A DNA stretch of 9,005 bases from Thermoprotei archaeon (GCA_003661865.1 QMWY01000034.1:1-9005); one strand, 5' to 3'. Shown: positions 1-5,904, counted from the first letter of the stretch. Translations and numbers: made by a program. Notes: generated from the sequence alone by a model not told the origin.

Positions 1-342
1 CCTCTTCAGCAGCTCTTCCAGGACCCTCCTCTCCTTCTCGGTGTAGCTTGCGAGGTCCACCTCGATAACTATCCTCCTCGCCCTCAACCTGTAGACCTTG
101 GCCCTCCTACCGCCCCTAGCAACCTCATCAACAGCGACCACACCTGCAGCAACCAGTTCCTGTAGGTGCTCGAGAACAGTGGGTATCTTCACCCCCAGCT
201 CCTCGGCCACCTCCTTAGCGGTGGCGCCCCCCTTCTCGTAGAGGATCCTCAGGATCCTCAGCTTGGCGCGGCTGGAGAGGGCGTTAAGCACCTTCTCTAC
301 CTGTGCAGCATCGCTGATGAGGAGCCGCTCTTCCAGGAGCAT
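1..342 (-). CDS. ArsR-type winged-helix transcriptional regulator (partial, runs off left edge)
   Basis: The first 114 residues are visible, from an ATG at 342. Residues about 17-85 form a winged helix: helix 1 NALSSRAKLRILRIL, an HTH with AKEVAEELGVKIPTVLEHLQ as its second and recognition helices, then a charged wing (ARGGRRAKVYRL) at about 75-86. The helix-then-KVYRL pattern is typical of ArsR/MarR-like DNA-binding proteins of Archaea. No metal-binding CxC is visible, so metal sensing is not supported. The C-terminus, starting with a Glu/Lys/Arg-rich helix, lies outside the window. The ATG comes two bases after the stop of the upstream membrane-anchored gene, so it is the third gene of a minus-strand operon. 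As an operon-borne regulator it probably acts on the palindrome at the operon promoter (1710-1730); that link is inference. Confidence 0.88.
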   Translation of the reverse strand, partial: MLLEERLLISDAAQVEKVLNALSSRAKLRILRILYEKGGATAKEVAEELGVKIPTVLEHLQELVAAGVVAVDEVARGGRRAKVYRLRARRIVIEVDLASYTEKERRVLEELLKR

Positions 343-344
343 AG

Positions 345-1100
345 CTACCCACTAGCAGCCTCTATATCCACAACGCTGCTCCTACAGATAAGCTCGATAA
401 CTACGCACCGAAGCCCTGATCCGCAGCTAGGCGCCTTGATCCTTGTGGAGCACCCGGAGACCCCCTTCTCAACAATATCTACGCCGGTACCTGGGGGAAG
501 GGACAGCTCCAGTACTAGCATGGAGTTGGTGAGGTTTAGCGACACCTTCCCAACGCCTCTCTCAAGCCTTAGGCGGCCCCTCAGCAAAGAGTTGAGGAGC
601 TCTGCGGATAGGTTCCCAGCAACAACCGCGTCCTCTAGACGTGCTATAGATGAGCCTAGGTCGAGTACGAGGCTGCCAACCCCTACCTCCTCAAGGGTGA
701 CGACGCTGCTACGCCCACGAACCGCGAGTGTAGATACGTTGGTGAGCTCCGCCAGGAGCCTCCCACCCTGTATATACAGCGATGCTGAGCCGCCGCTGAT
801 CTCCACTCTTGAACTTCCTCGGTATAGGTAGCACACACCCGGGCCGTTCTCTACGGAGAGGGCGCTGGACACAGCATCTATCACTATGTTCGAGACCCCA
901 TGCAGGACTTGCTTCTCACCAAGCCTCTTCACCGACTCCATATCCATGGGCGGTAGGCCCGGGATCTCCTGCAATGCCTTCCACAGCCACTCGGCAAAGC
1001 TGTACCTATGGGGGCTCGTGACGTAGGCTACCGGTGGTAGCGCTATCGAGAGCAGCGCTACGATAAACACCGCTAGCCCTAGAACCAGCCTCACCTCCAT
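345..1100 (-). CDS. Membrane-anchored extracytoplasmic beta-rich protein (putative adhesin-like domain)
   Basis: 251 residues from the ATG at 1100. The frame stays open 39 codons further up, but that part overlaps the preceding gene and is rich in Ala/Arg/Gly without gene-like character, so the start just before MEVRLVLGLA is preferred. Residues 4-27 are a hydrophobic signal anchor or signal peptide; the rest should lie outside the cell. From about 85 on there are short alternating hydrophobic beta strands (SLYIQGG, STLAVRGRSSVVTLEEV, SLVLDLGSSIARLEDAVV, KVSLNLTNSMLVLELSLPPGTG), the look of the DUF4097-type beta-solenoid putative adhesin fold; assignment is by pattern only. Five cysteines (90, 217, 226, 232, 239), four near the C-terminus, could form disulfides. 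Its first 10 bases overlap the end of the Yip1-like gene, and the ArsR-type regulator follows at once, so the three are co-transcribed. Specific function unknown. Confidence 0.8.
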   Translation of the reverse strand: MEVRLVLGLAVFIVALLSIALPPVAYVTSPHRYSFAEWLWKALQEIPGLPPMDMESVKRLGEKQVLHGVSNIVIDAVSSALSVENGPGVCYLYRGSSRVEISGGSASLYIQGGRLLAELTNVSTLAVRGRSSVVTLEEVGVGSLVLDLGSSIARLEDAVVAGNLSAELLNSLLRGRLRLERGVGKVSLNLTNSMLVLELSLPPGTGVDIVEKGVSGCSTRIKAPSCGSGLRCVVIELICRSSVVDIEAASG

Positions 1101-1705
1101 AGAGCCCCACCCAGCACCACAGCGATCGAGGCCAGCCCGAGGGCCACGGGCAGCGCTAGAAGCACGATCCTCGCGAGCACAAGCGTTAGCAGGCCCCTCA
1201 GCGCTGAGTAGGCACACGCCTCGCTAAGGGCGTGGGAGAGCACGTACCACCTCCACACGATCTCAACAGCGGCGCCAACCATGAGGAGGAACATCTCCGT
1301 TAACCAGCCCGTGGCCAGGGATAGGAGCCCGCATAAGGCGATGGGCCACGTAGCGGCGTAGCTGTACCCAACAGCAGCCGCCACCTCCGATAAGCTACCG
1401 GAGCCTCCGAGAAGCCTCGAGATAACGTACATCAACGCCGTGTCGACCAGCCAGAGCACGAGCCCTGCGAGAAGCCCAAGCGCGAGCGACAGCGCATAGG
1501 CAGCCGTCGCCAGCTCGAATGGTAGGAACATGGATATCAGCATCACCATGGGTGTAGGGATCGAAGCAGCGATCGCCAGGCTAAACATCACGACAAAGAT
1601 GAGCGGCTCCCCCAGACCCCTCTTCTCAACACGCGACACAGCTATCAATGTCCGCGGATCGATAAGCACACCACCTATATCCTCGATGAACCACCTCAAC
1701 AGCAC
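1091..1705 (-). CDS. Yip1-like multi-pass membrane protein
   Basis: 204 residues, GTG start at 1705. There are about five hydrophobic segments: roughly 34-57, 65-95, 117-134, 136-152 and 172-200. The N-terminal DPRTL at 16-20 followed by a basic stretch, and the loop LLGGSGSLSEVAAAVGYSYA at 98-117 before a hydrophobic segment, match the Yip1 domain pattern (GGxGSF...YS.AP) seen in many archaeal and bacterial proteins of unknown role. It is the first gene of the operon with the beta-rich anchored protein and the ArsR-type regulator. The start lies only about 4-6 nt after the predicted transcription start, so translation is probably leaderless or nearly so, which agrees with the lack of a ribosome site. 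Likely a cytoplasmic-membrane protein acting together with its operon partner; substrate or role cannot be told. Confidence 0.82.
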   Translation of the reverse strand: MLLRWFIEDIGGVLIDPRTLIAVSRVEKRGLGEPLIFVVMFSLAIAASIPTPMVMLISMFLPFELATAAYALSLALGLLAGLVLWLVDTALMYVISRLLGGSGSLSEVAAAVGYSYAATWPIALCGLLSLATGWLTEMFLLMVGAAVEIVWRWYVLSHALSEACAYSALRGLLTLVLARIVLLALPVALGLASIAVVLGGALWR

Positions 1706-1709
1706 CCTA

Positions 1710-1730
1710 GGTTAGGCTGCAGGCCTAACC
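1710..1730. promoter_or_regulatory. Palindromic operator candidate at the operon transcription start
   Basis: GGTTAGGC, five spacer bases (TGCAG), then GCCTAACC: a perfect 8-bp inverted repeat. It abuts the TATA box on its downstream side and covers the predicted start site. Archaeal repressors commonly bind there to block RNA polymerase. The dyad suits a dimeric winged-helix protein such as the ArsR-type regulator encoded at the end of the same operon. The sequence shows the dyad and its position; the identity of the binder is inference. Confidence 0.55.
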
Positions 1731-1740
1731 ATATATAAAC
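1731..1740 (-). promoter_or_regulatory. TATA box of the Yip1-like / ArsR operon
   Basis: On the minus strand this reads GTTTATATAT, preceded by an A-rich stretch (GGAAAA) that could serve as the BRE. Its centre lies about 26 nt upstream of position 1709, placing transcription start a few bases before the GTG at 1705. This is one of the clearest archaeal promoters in the window. Confidence 0.7.
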
Positions 1741-1846
1741 TTTTCCACAAAATATGGTTTCGGGGCCGCAATGGATGTCTAGGTGGGAAGACGCCGTATA
1801 GACGTAGACGTTTAAGATGGTCCTGCCTGAGGCAAACGTGTAGAAA

Positions 1847-1857
1847 GCTTTATACAT
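1847..1857 (+). promoter_or_regulatory. Candidate TATA box facing the 1881-1978 structured stretch
   Basis: The sequence AAGCTTTATAC preceded by GA is a good crenarchaeal TATA-like element. Transcription would start near 1876-1880, directly at the foot of a stretch with long-range base pairing. The element is nearly symmetric (TATAAAGC on the other strand), so direction is not settled. Confidence 0.35.
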
Positions 1858-1880
1858 GGCACTGAAGGTAGTAACTTGCT

Positions 1881-1978
1881 GGAGATTACCGGGCCTCCGA
1901 GTGGGGTCCGCGGTACCGGCTGGGGGATGACCCGCAGGTGCTCCGTGAGGAGGCCATTCTCATCAACAGTCTATCTCC
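1881..1978 (+). ncRNA. Possible structured non-coding RNA
   Basis: GGAGAT at 1881-1886 pairs with ATCTCC at 1973-1978. Nested inside, GGCCTCC at 1892-1898 pairs with GGAGGCC at 1949-1955. Further in, GGGTC at 1904-1908 can pair with GACCC at 1929-1933. The stretch is clearly more GC-rich than the spacer to its left, and a TATA-like box stands about 25 nt upstream. It lacks the T-loop of a tRNA, the boxes of a C/D sRNA, and the conserved cores of SRP RNA and RNase P RNA. Competing reading: a minus-strand coding remnant (1812-2058). Confidence 0.25.
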
Positions 1979-2047
1979 CTGACCTTTCCTGGTCTGCTCA
2001 GCTCATCCACCAGCCAATGCCGGGCCGATACCTCTACACCTCTAAAC

Positions 2048-2536
2048 CTATGAACCATGGCCACGGCGTAGCACCTGCCTATCCGCACACTCAGCAAGCA
2101 TCCTGTAGAGGACCTCCCTATCACTGGCACCCCGGCTTATAGCGTTGCACAGCTCCTGAATGCATCTAAGCGGTGCTGTGGAGTCGGGGAACCTCCTGAA
2201 GTACTCTATCCACCTCTGATCGCTGCAGAACACCAAGGCTTCATCAACTCTTGCTAGGAGGTGTGCCTCGTCAACATCGTGGCCCTGGTACCTATACATG
2301 ATCTCCCTAAGCTCGTGGAATAGGACGTACTTCTCGAAACCCCTTAGCCTCTCGGAGAGCCAGATCTCGTTCAGCGGTATACCAAGCCTATCAGCAGCCG
2401 GGGGTGCAATCACCCTCCCACGGTAAACAACACGGTAGCACGCATTGTAGTCCTCGATAACCCTATGGAGAACATACCTAACACGCCAGCCCAACTCCCT
2501 TAGCAGAACCGATACATCATTGGCCAACACAGGCAC
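2048..2536 (-). CDS. Small protein with metalloprotease-like HELRE...EAH motif
   Basis: 162 residues from the GTG at 2536. A second GTG at 2530 has an AGGAG ribosome site five bases upstream and may be the real start. The core, residues 71-93, reads VLFHELREIMYRYQGHDVDE followed by AH: an HE-x-x-E helix (H74, E75, E78) followed by E90-A-H92, then DE at 98-99. It resembles the zinc helix of small HExxH proteases of the DUF955 kind, but the second histidine position is glutamate and a histidine lies 14 residues further on. Upstream, a strand-like segment (ACYRVVYRGRVIAPPAADRL) and IPLNEIWLSERL fit a small alpha/beta metalloprotease fold. No signal peptide or membrane segment, so cytoplasmic. 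Four cysteines (104, 125, 130, 150) sit in the C-terminal half. Peptidase activity is a guess from the motif. Divergent to the MFS gene; a short overlapping ORF follows it. Confidence 0.72.
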   Translation of the reverse strand: MPVLANDVSVLLRELGWRVRYVLHRVIEDYNACYRVVYRGRVIAPPAADRLGIPLNEIWLSERLRGFEKYVLFHELREIMYRYQGHDVDEAHLLARVDEALVFCSDQRWIEYFRRFPDSTAPLRCIQELCNAISRGASDREVLYRMLAECADRQVLRRGHGS

Positions 2537-2603
2537 TCCTCAACACCCTTCAGCACCTTGTGGAAGGAGCACCCCTACACCTATCTTCGGCACCGAGAGC
2601 TCT

Positions 2604-2638
2604 TGAGTACTCAGGATGCGGCGACTGATTTTTAAATA
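2604..2638 (+). promoter_or_regulatory. MFS gene promoter: TATA box with upstream palindrome
   Basis: TTTAAATA at 2631-2638 is the TATA box, placing transcription start near 2660. A perfect 10-bp palindrome, TGAGTACTCA (2604-2613), lies just upstream, where an activator or repressor could bind. The TATA box lies inside the longest possible reading frame (ATG at 2616), which rules that ATG out as the start. Confidence 0.5.
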
Positions 2639-2690
2639 CACCTGTTATTGTACATGGTGGCCAGCTGCTTGTGAACCCCTGAGGTGCTCA

Positions 2691-3911
2691 GTGTTGCTTA
2701 GGGGTGTTGCTGAGTACTGGGGTAGGCTCCCCACCGCTGCGAAGAGGTATATCGTGCTACAGGCGCTATCCACACCTATCCTCTTCGTATGGCTGCTCAT
2801 ACCCTACCTCATGCTTGTAGCAGGTTTAGATGTTGGTGAGGCTGGTGCTGTGCTAACCATCGCCTCCGCTATCGCTGCTGGTGTAAATGCTGTTGTTGGT
2901 ATGGCTCTTGATAGGGCAGAGCCCGTAGCGTTCATCTCGCTGATATTCATTGTTGAAGGGGTGGCTTACCTTGTGTACATGTACGGCTTCCTAGCAGGGG
3001 TTCTGCTACTCATCGTCGCGGCTGCTGTTGTTGAGAGGCTTGCAAGGGGCTTCTACCCCGTCTTCGCCGTTTACGAGTACGATGTGTACCCAGAGGAGAT
3101 CCGGGAGAAGGCGTTTGCGCTACACAACCTGGTGCCCTACCTAGCACAGCTGGCGTCCTACCCCCTAATAGGGTACGTGCTAGCGGTTGCGCTAAGCAGT
3201 ACTAAGGCTCAGATCCTCTCCCTTGGCGTATTCGCAGCTTCATCTACTGCTCTAGGGGTTCTCGCTGCGCTATGGCTTCCGAGGATCGGTGCTAGGAGGC
3301 TAGAGCTCTCCCAGCCCCTACTACCCCGCACGGTCCCAAGGGCGTTTCTGAGGATGGCCATGGCCGTTATAGTCTTCGGTATAGGCTTCGAGCTATGCCA
3401 GCCCCTGATCGTGGCCAACCTGTTCATAGAGATCGCTAGGAACCCCCTGCTAGGGCTAGCCCTCTACGAAACCTTCGCAGCGATCCCCGTAGTCCTCGTC
3501 TCACCCGCGATCCTCAGCATGGGTAGGGAGCGCGGCGCATCCATGGTTGCCCTGGGAATGGGGCTCGTGGCCGTAGCAGACCTCCTACTAGGTTTTTCAC
3601 AACGGGTCGAAACAGCACTGTTAGCAGCCCTAGTAGCCTCTGCTGGGTACGCAGCCATGGACCCCTTCTTCATGGACGTGCTATTCGCCTCTATACCTGA
3701 GGAGCATAGAGGAGCACTGCTAGGCTTCCTAGCCACGGCAAGAAGGCTCGTAGGAATGGCCATGCCGGTGGTAGCAGGGCTCGTAGCGGAGGCGAACCCC
3801 CGCCTACCATTCATACTAGCCGCAGCCGCCGTAGCCATAAGCATGGCCCTAACGCTGAGTATCGCTAAGCAGCGGTACACAAAGGCTAGGGAACCTCGGA
3901 GAAAGCCTTAG
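2691..3911 (+). CDS. Major facilitator superfamily transporter
   Basis: 406 residues from the GTG at 2691; a TTG at 2694 is almost as good. GAGGTG at 2681-2686 is a full match to the crenarchaeal ribosome site, 4 nt from the GTG and 7 nt from the TTG. The frame is open to an ATG at 2616, but the TATA box lies inside that part. The protein is hydrophobic throughout, about 12 membrane segments in two halves, split by a basic loop (LPRIGARRLELSQPLLPRTV). Family marks: the degenerate motif A loop GMALDRAEP after TM2; YPEEIREKAFALHNLVPYL in the first half; and its repeat IPEEHRGALLGFLATARRL in the second half, the usual MFS interdomain-loop signature. The cytoplasmic tail is basic (KAREPRRKP). Length is normal for MFS. 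Substrate cannot be inferred; drug or small-organic efflux, or sugar uptake, are equally possible. Transcribed alone. Confidence 0.9.
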   Translation: MLLRGVAEYWGRLPTAAKRYIVLQALSTPILFVWLLIPYLMLVAGLDVGEAGAVLTIASAIAAGVNAVVGMALDRAEPVAFISLIFIVEGVAYLVYMYGFLAGVLLLIVAAAVVERLARGFYPVFAVYEYDVYPEEIREKAFALHNLVPYLAQLASYPLIGYVLAVALSSTKAQILSLGVFAASSTALGVLAALWLPRIGARRLELSQPLLPRTVPRAFLRMAMAVIVFGIGFELCQPLIVANLFIEIARNPLLGLALYETFAAIPVVLVSPAILSMGRERGASMVALGMGLVAVADLLLGFSQRVETALLAALVASAGYAAMDPFFMDVLFASIPEEHRGALLGFLATARRLVGMAMPVVAGLVAEANPRLPFILAAAAVAISMALTLSIAKQRYTKAREPRRKP

Positions 3912-4155
3912 ATGGGGTGCCCAGGCGCCGAGCAGACGTTGCAAAGCCTTGGAAGAGCCACGCTAAGCGCTTCACAGCGGCTATACATATGCGTGGAGGG
4001 TTCTCGCATGCCAAGCATTAGAGGCTGGGGTAGAGCCCATTCACAACCACAAACCCTGCCCCGACGGCTGGCTCGGAGCCTAGGCCCGAGACCCCATACT
4101 ATCGAACACCCTTTGCGAATCGCTCACTTAGCAGCTCCTTGGCGCTTCCCTCTGG
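3912..4155. other. Convergent intergenic spacer, no gene seen
   Basis: The 244 bp lie between the 3' ends of the MFS gene and MNT 1. The frame open across it on the plus strand is Pro/Arg/Ser-rich and not gene-like. CTCGG (4072-4076) and CCGAG (4086-4090) flank a GCCTAGGC palindrome (4078-4085), a small hairpin that could lie in the 3' ends of both transcripts. No T-run terminator is visible. Two short minus-strand frames give mildly protein-like text but match nothing I recognise. Confidence 0.4.
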
Positions 4156-4515
4156 CTAAGGTTTGTAAAGCACCACGCTCTTCTCAAGCATCTTCCTCAC
4201 TATAGGGTCTCTCAGCTCACTTTCGCAGAGGATCACTATGTCGACACTTATGCCTCGGGGCTTCATCGACCTGGCCTCGATGGTTTTCTGAAGCTTGTCT
4301 CCGCATAGGTGGTCGGGTAGCACAATGGCTATGTCGTAGTCGCTGTATGGTAGGTTGTCTCCACGGGCCCTGGAGCCGAACAGCATTATCGTTGCCTGTG
4401 GGTACACGTGGGCGAGGCGCTCCACGTAGATCTTGAAGAGGCTGCTGGAGCTCCTAAGCCTCTTCCTCAAGCTCCTTAGAAGCCTCTTCAACCCATCCGA
4501 TGATCCTCTCTGCAT
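4156..4515 (-). CDS. MNT-family nucleotidyltransferase, pair 1 (antitoxin candidate)
   Basis: 119 residues, ATG at 4515, with GAGGTG eight bases upstream, a strong ribosome site that fixes the start. This is a minimal nucleotidyltransferase of the pol-beta superfamily: MLFGSRARG with G47-S48, then SDYDIAIVL with the metal-binding D59-x-D61, and a third acidic residue at D92 in VDIVIL. All catalytic positions are present. The N-terminal 30 residues are a basic helix. In characterised HEPN/MNT systems such as MntA-HepT the MNT partner transfers AMP groups to the HEPN toxin and silences it; activity here is by family analogy. The gene follows the frameshifted HEPN 1; the displaced end of that HEPN overlaps its first 62 bases, so the two were once translationally coupled. 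Confidence 0.9.
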   Translation of the reverse strand: MQRGSSDGLKRLLRSLRKRLRSSSSLFKIYVERLAHVYPQATIMLFGSRARGDNLPYSDYDIAIVLPDHLCGDKLQKTIEARSMKPRGISVDIVILCESELRDPIVRKMLEKSVVLYKP

Positions 4516-4568
4516 ACCTCAAGCACCTCTCGTCTAGCCCCCTATCGTACCTCACGGGCTTCCTCCCG
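4454..4568 (-). pseudogene. Displaced C-terminus of HEPN 1, in the -1 frame
   Basis: Read one frame over from HEPN 1, this gives 37 codons, GRKPVRYDRG followed by LDERCLRYAERIIGWVEE and ending in KELEEEA, closed by TAG at 4454-4456. It continues the RYPG motif exactly where the main frame stops and matches the C-terminal helix of HEPN 3 (HYRREDAEEALACAREVVGF) in position and character. Restoring one base in the CCCGGG run at 4565-4570 would give a 133-residue HEPN, almost the same length as HEPN 3 (134). Confidence 0.75.
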
Positions 4569-4854
4569 GGTACCTAGCCATTGCGTAGTGGGGTGTAAGG
4601 GCATCGGCGTAGGTGTAGAGCTCCTCAGGGGGCCTAAGCCCTAGGTCCCTAAGCGCCTCGATAAGCTCCACAAGGTCATGGGTGAAGGGATAAGTGCCCG
4701 TGAGCATGACTAGGAGAGCCTTGAGATAGAGCTCTGCAACCTGCTGAGTCTCGAAGCACGTAAGCCTGTAGCGCCCCTCCTCCAGGTGGCGGCGGGCATC
4801 CGAGAATAGCACCTTAGCCTTCTCAACCCATTCACTGGGTAAAGGCAAAACCAC
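4552..4854 (-). CDS. HEPN-domain protein, pair 1 (toxin candidate), truncated by frameshift
   Basis: 100 residues, GTG at 4854 (a TTG at 4848 is also possible). The order of helices is that of the archaeal HEPN family (pfam05168): EWVEKAKVLFSDARRHLEEG, then YRLTCFETQQVAELYLKALL at about 29-48, FTHDLVELIEALRDLGL at 57-73, and ending HYAMARYPGGSP. Family members normally go on for another 30-35 residues; here a TGA follows RYPG and the missing helix is found in the -1 frame (4454-4568). No R-x4-6-H ribonuclease motif is visible: in HEPN 3 the corresponding loop reads RYDPIH but here TYPFTH. It precedes its MNT partner, as in pair 3. Either a decaying toxin or a sequencing slip in a C/G run; programmed shifting is unlikely since no slippery heptamer is present. 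Confidence 0.85.
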   Translation of the reverse strand: MVLPLPSEWVEKAKVLFSDARRHLEEGRYRLTCFETQQVAELYLKALLVMLTGTYPFTHDLVELIEALRDLGLRPPEELYTYADALTPHYAMARYPGGSP

Positions 4855-4989
4855 CCTACCGTAGATGAGATGAGGACTAGACCTATTTCTACCTCTCTAA
4901 CACGCTCCCCTACCGCGTAACGGCTACGGAGACGGCGCCTCTGAAAGATGTAAGTAGGGCTTCAGACCTCGTTACGTAGCAAAGGCTAA

Positions 4990-5382
4990 TCACCCAGCCC
5001 TTGCTAGAAGCTCCATGAGCTCGAGCTCGTCTACCGCCTGGCTTAGAAGGGCTTCGTAGAGCCCAGGGATCTTCTCCACTACAACTACTCCTCTCCTCAG
5101 GATCTCGAAGCGGAACCTGGGCGGAACCTCGTCTATAGGCACGATATCTATGGGGATGCCCAGCTCGAGCTCTAGCCTCGCTCCAAGCCCTAGGTAGTAG
5201 TCCAGGTCCCTCTTCAGTGAGTAGATCGCTATATCGATATCCCTATAGCTCTCAAGCTCTACGAAGCTCCCGAAGATCACTGCGAGCAGAACATGGGGCT
5301 CTCTAACAAGCAGATCCCTTATCCTAGCCATAGCAGCATCCTTACCGCCGCGGAAATACCTGTACCTATACCCCATAGACAC
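4990..5382 (-). CDS. MntA-like nucleotidyltransferase, pair 2 (antitoxin candidate)
   Basis: 130 residues, GTG at 5382; an ATG at 5376 is the alternative. GAGGATCA just upstream serves as ribosome site. AVIFGSFVELESYRDIDIAI holds G38-S39, D48-x-D50; the third metal ligand is D79 in PIDIVPID. All catalytic residues are present. The shorter spacing and FGSF...RDIDIAI wording are those of the MntA proteins paired with HepT toxins, whose known action is adding AMP to a tyrosine next to the HepT active site. The first 17 bases overlap the end of the HepT-like gene, the usual translational coupling for this pair. The C-terminal helix LYEALLSQAVDELELMELLA probably contacts the partner. No similarity beyond the fold to the MNT proteins of pairs 1 and 3. 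Confidence 0.9.
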   Translation of the reverse strand: MSMGYRYRYFRGGKDAAMARIRDLLVREPHVLLAVIFGSFVELESYRDIDIAIYSLKRDLDYYLGLGARLELELGIPIDIVPIDEVPPRFRFEILRRGVVVVEKIPGLYEALLSQAVDELELMELLARAG

Positions 5383-5794
5383 GCCTGATCCTCTCTACGA
5401 AGCTCAGTAGAGTCCTGAAATCCCTTCTCACGTTATCGTAGATAAGCCTATCATCCACAACCCAGTACCTATGGACGAGGAGATTCCTAAGCCTAACGAT
5501 CTTTACGGCGTCCTCGAACTCCTCCCTAGTCATTAATCCCTTCTCGAGCAGTATTCGAAAAGTACTTGAAGGAGTTTCGGGCTCCATACCAAGACCCCTT
5601 CTAACTATGTGGTAAGCCAAGGCGATCAGCGCTTCGGCAACAACGATCATGTAATACCTTATCTCACTCCTCTCAGCACGCGATAAGGATTCGAAGGGCT
5701 TCGAGACATCCTCGCGAACTACGCTGATCGCCTCCAGCAGATCCCTTATGACCTTGCTAAGGTAGCTCTTGCTAACGCCATACAAGTGCTGCAC
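5366..5794 (-). CDS. HepT-like (DUF86) HEPN ribonuclease toxin, pair 2
   Basis: 142 residues from the GTG at 5794, which has GAGG six bases upstream; the TTG at 5797 directly before it is possible too. The all-alpha protein carries the HepT active-site motif VRLRNLLVHRYWVVDD near residue 103: R103-N-x3-H108-x-Y110, i.e. R-x4-H-x-Y. In characterised HepT proteins the Arg and His make up the RNA-cutting site and the tyrosine is the residue AMPylated by MntA. All three are present, so this toxin looks functional. Length is that of DUF86 proteins. It is followed, with a 17-base overlap, by its MntA-like partner. Substrate (tRNA or mRNA) is not readable from the sequence. It belongs to a different HEPN branch from its two neighbours, so the three pairs did not arise by simple tandem duplication. 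Confidence 0.9.
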   Translation of the reverse strand: MQHLYGVSKSYLSKVIRDLLEAISVVREDVSKPFESLSRAERSEIRYYMIVVAEALIALAYHIVRRGLGMEPETPSSTFRILLEKGLMTREEFEDAVKIVRLRNLLVHRYWVVDDRLIYDNVRRDFRTLLSFVERIRRVYGV

Positions 5795-5904
5795 CAATAG
5801 CCTCTAGAACAGTTCCTTCACTTAACTACTAGGGCTGCATCATACTCGCCTAACCCGGGGCCGCCCTCTACATGAGCTGCTAGGCGATGGCGCTGCTCAA
5901 TTCT

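Larger units (their letters stand above)
1812..2058 (-). pseudogene. Possible small gene with a frame break, downstream of the HELRE-motif protein
   Basis: An ATG at 2058 overlaps the end of the upstream gene by 11 nt and opens 31 codons (MVHRFRGVEVSARHWLVDEL... ending VREIDC, stop at 1963-1965) with gene-like codon use. In another minus-strand frame the reading continues at once with DENGLLTEHLRVIPQPVPRT and LGGPVIS, staying open to a TAA at 1812-1814. Joined, they would give about 80 residues. I do not recognise the family. A caution: all three minus-strand frames are fairly open in this GC-rich stretch, so part of the appearance could be chance, and the same DNA can be read as a structured plus-strand RNA (see 1881-1978). 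Confidence 0.3.

Noticed and set aside
166..831. Long plus-strand ORF (221 codons) opposite the regulator and the beta-rich protein genes
   Set aside because: Ser/Thr/Pro/Leu-rich antisense text with no domain; the minus strand carries two well-supported, tightly linked genes.
1101..1217. N-terminal extension of the beta-rich protein to 1217
   Set aside because: It lies inside the Yip1-like gene, is Ala/Arg/Gly-rich, and would put the signal anchor 40 residues in; the ATG at 1100 is the natural start.
1892..1956. tRNA-like 7-bp acceptor stem with a following A
   Set aside because: Only 65 nt, with no T-loop TTCRA and no proper anticodon or D arm, so not a tRNA.
1876..2142. Plus-strand ORF of 88 codons starting at a TTG about 24 nt after a TATA-like box
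   Set aside because: Composition (Pro, Gly, His, Ser) is not gene-like and it runs into the antisense of the HELRE gene; the promoter, if real, fits an RNA better.
2616..2690. MFS gene start at the ATG 2616
   Set aside because: The TATA box (2631-2638) lies within this part, which is Cys/Trp-rich and unlike an MFS N-terminus; GAGGTG before 2691 marks the true start.
3980..4150. Possible transposase (TnpB) end or IS remnant on the minus strand of the spacer
   Set aside because: Fragments such as FVVVNGLYPSL looked faintly familiar, but there is no catalytic motif, no terminal repeat and no continuing frame.
3912..4205. Plus-strand ORF of 97 codons after the MFS gene
   Set aside because: No ribosome site, biased composition, and it runs into the antisense of the MNT 1 gene.
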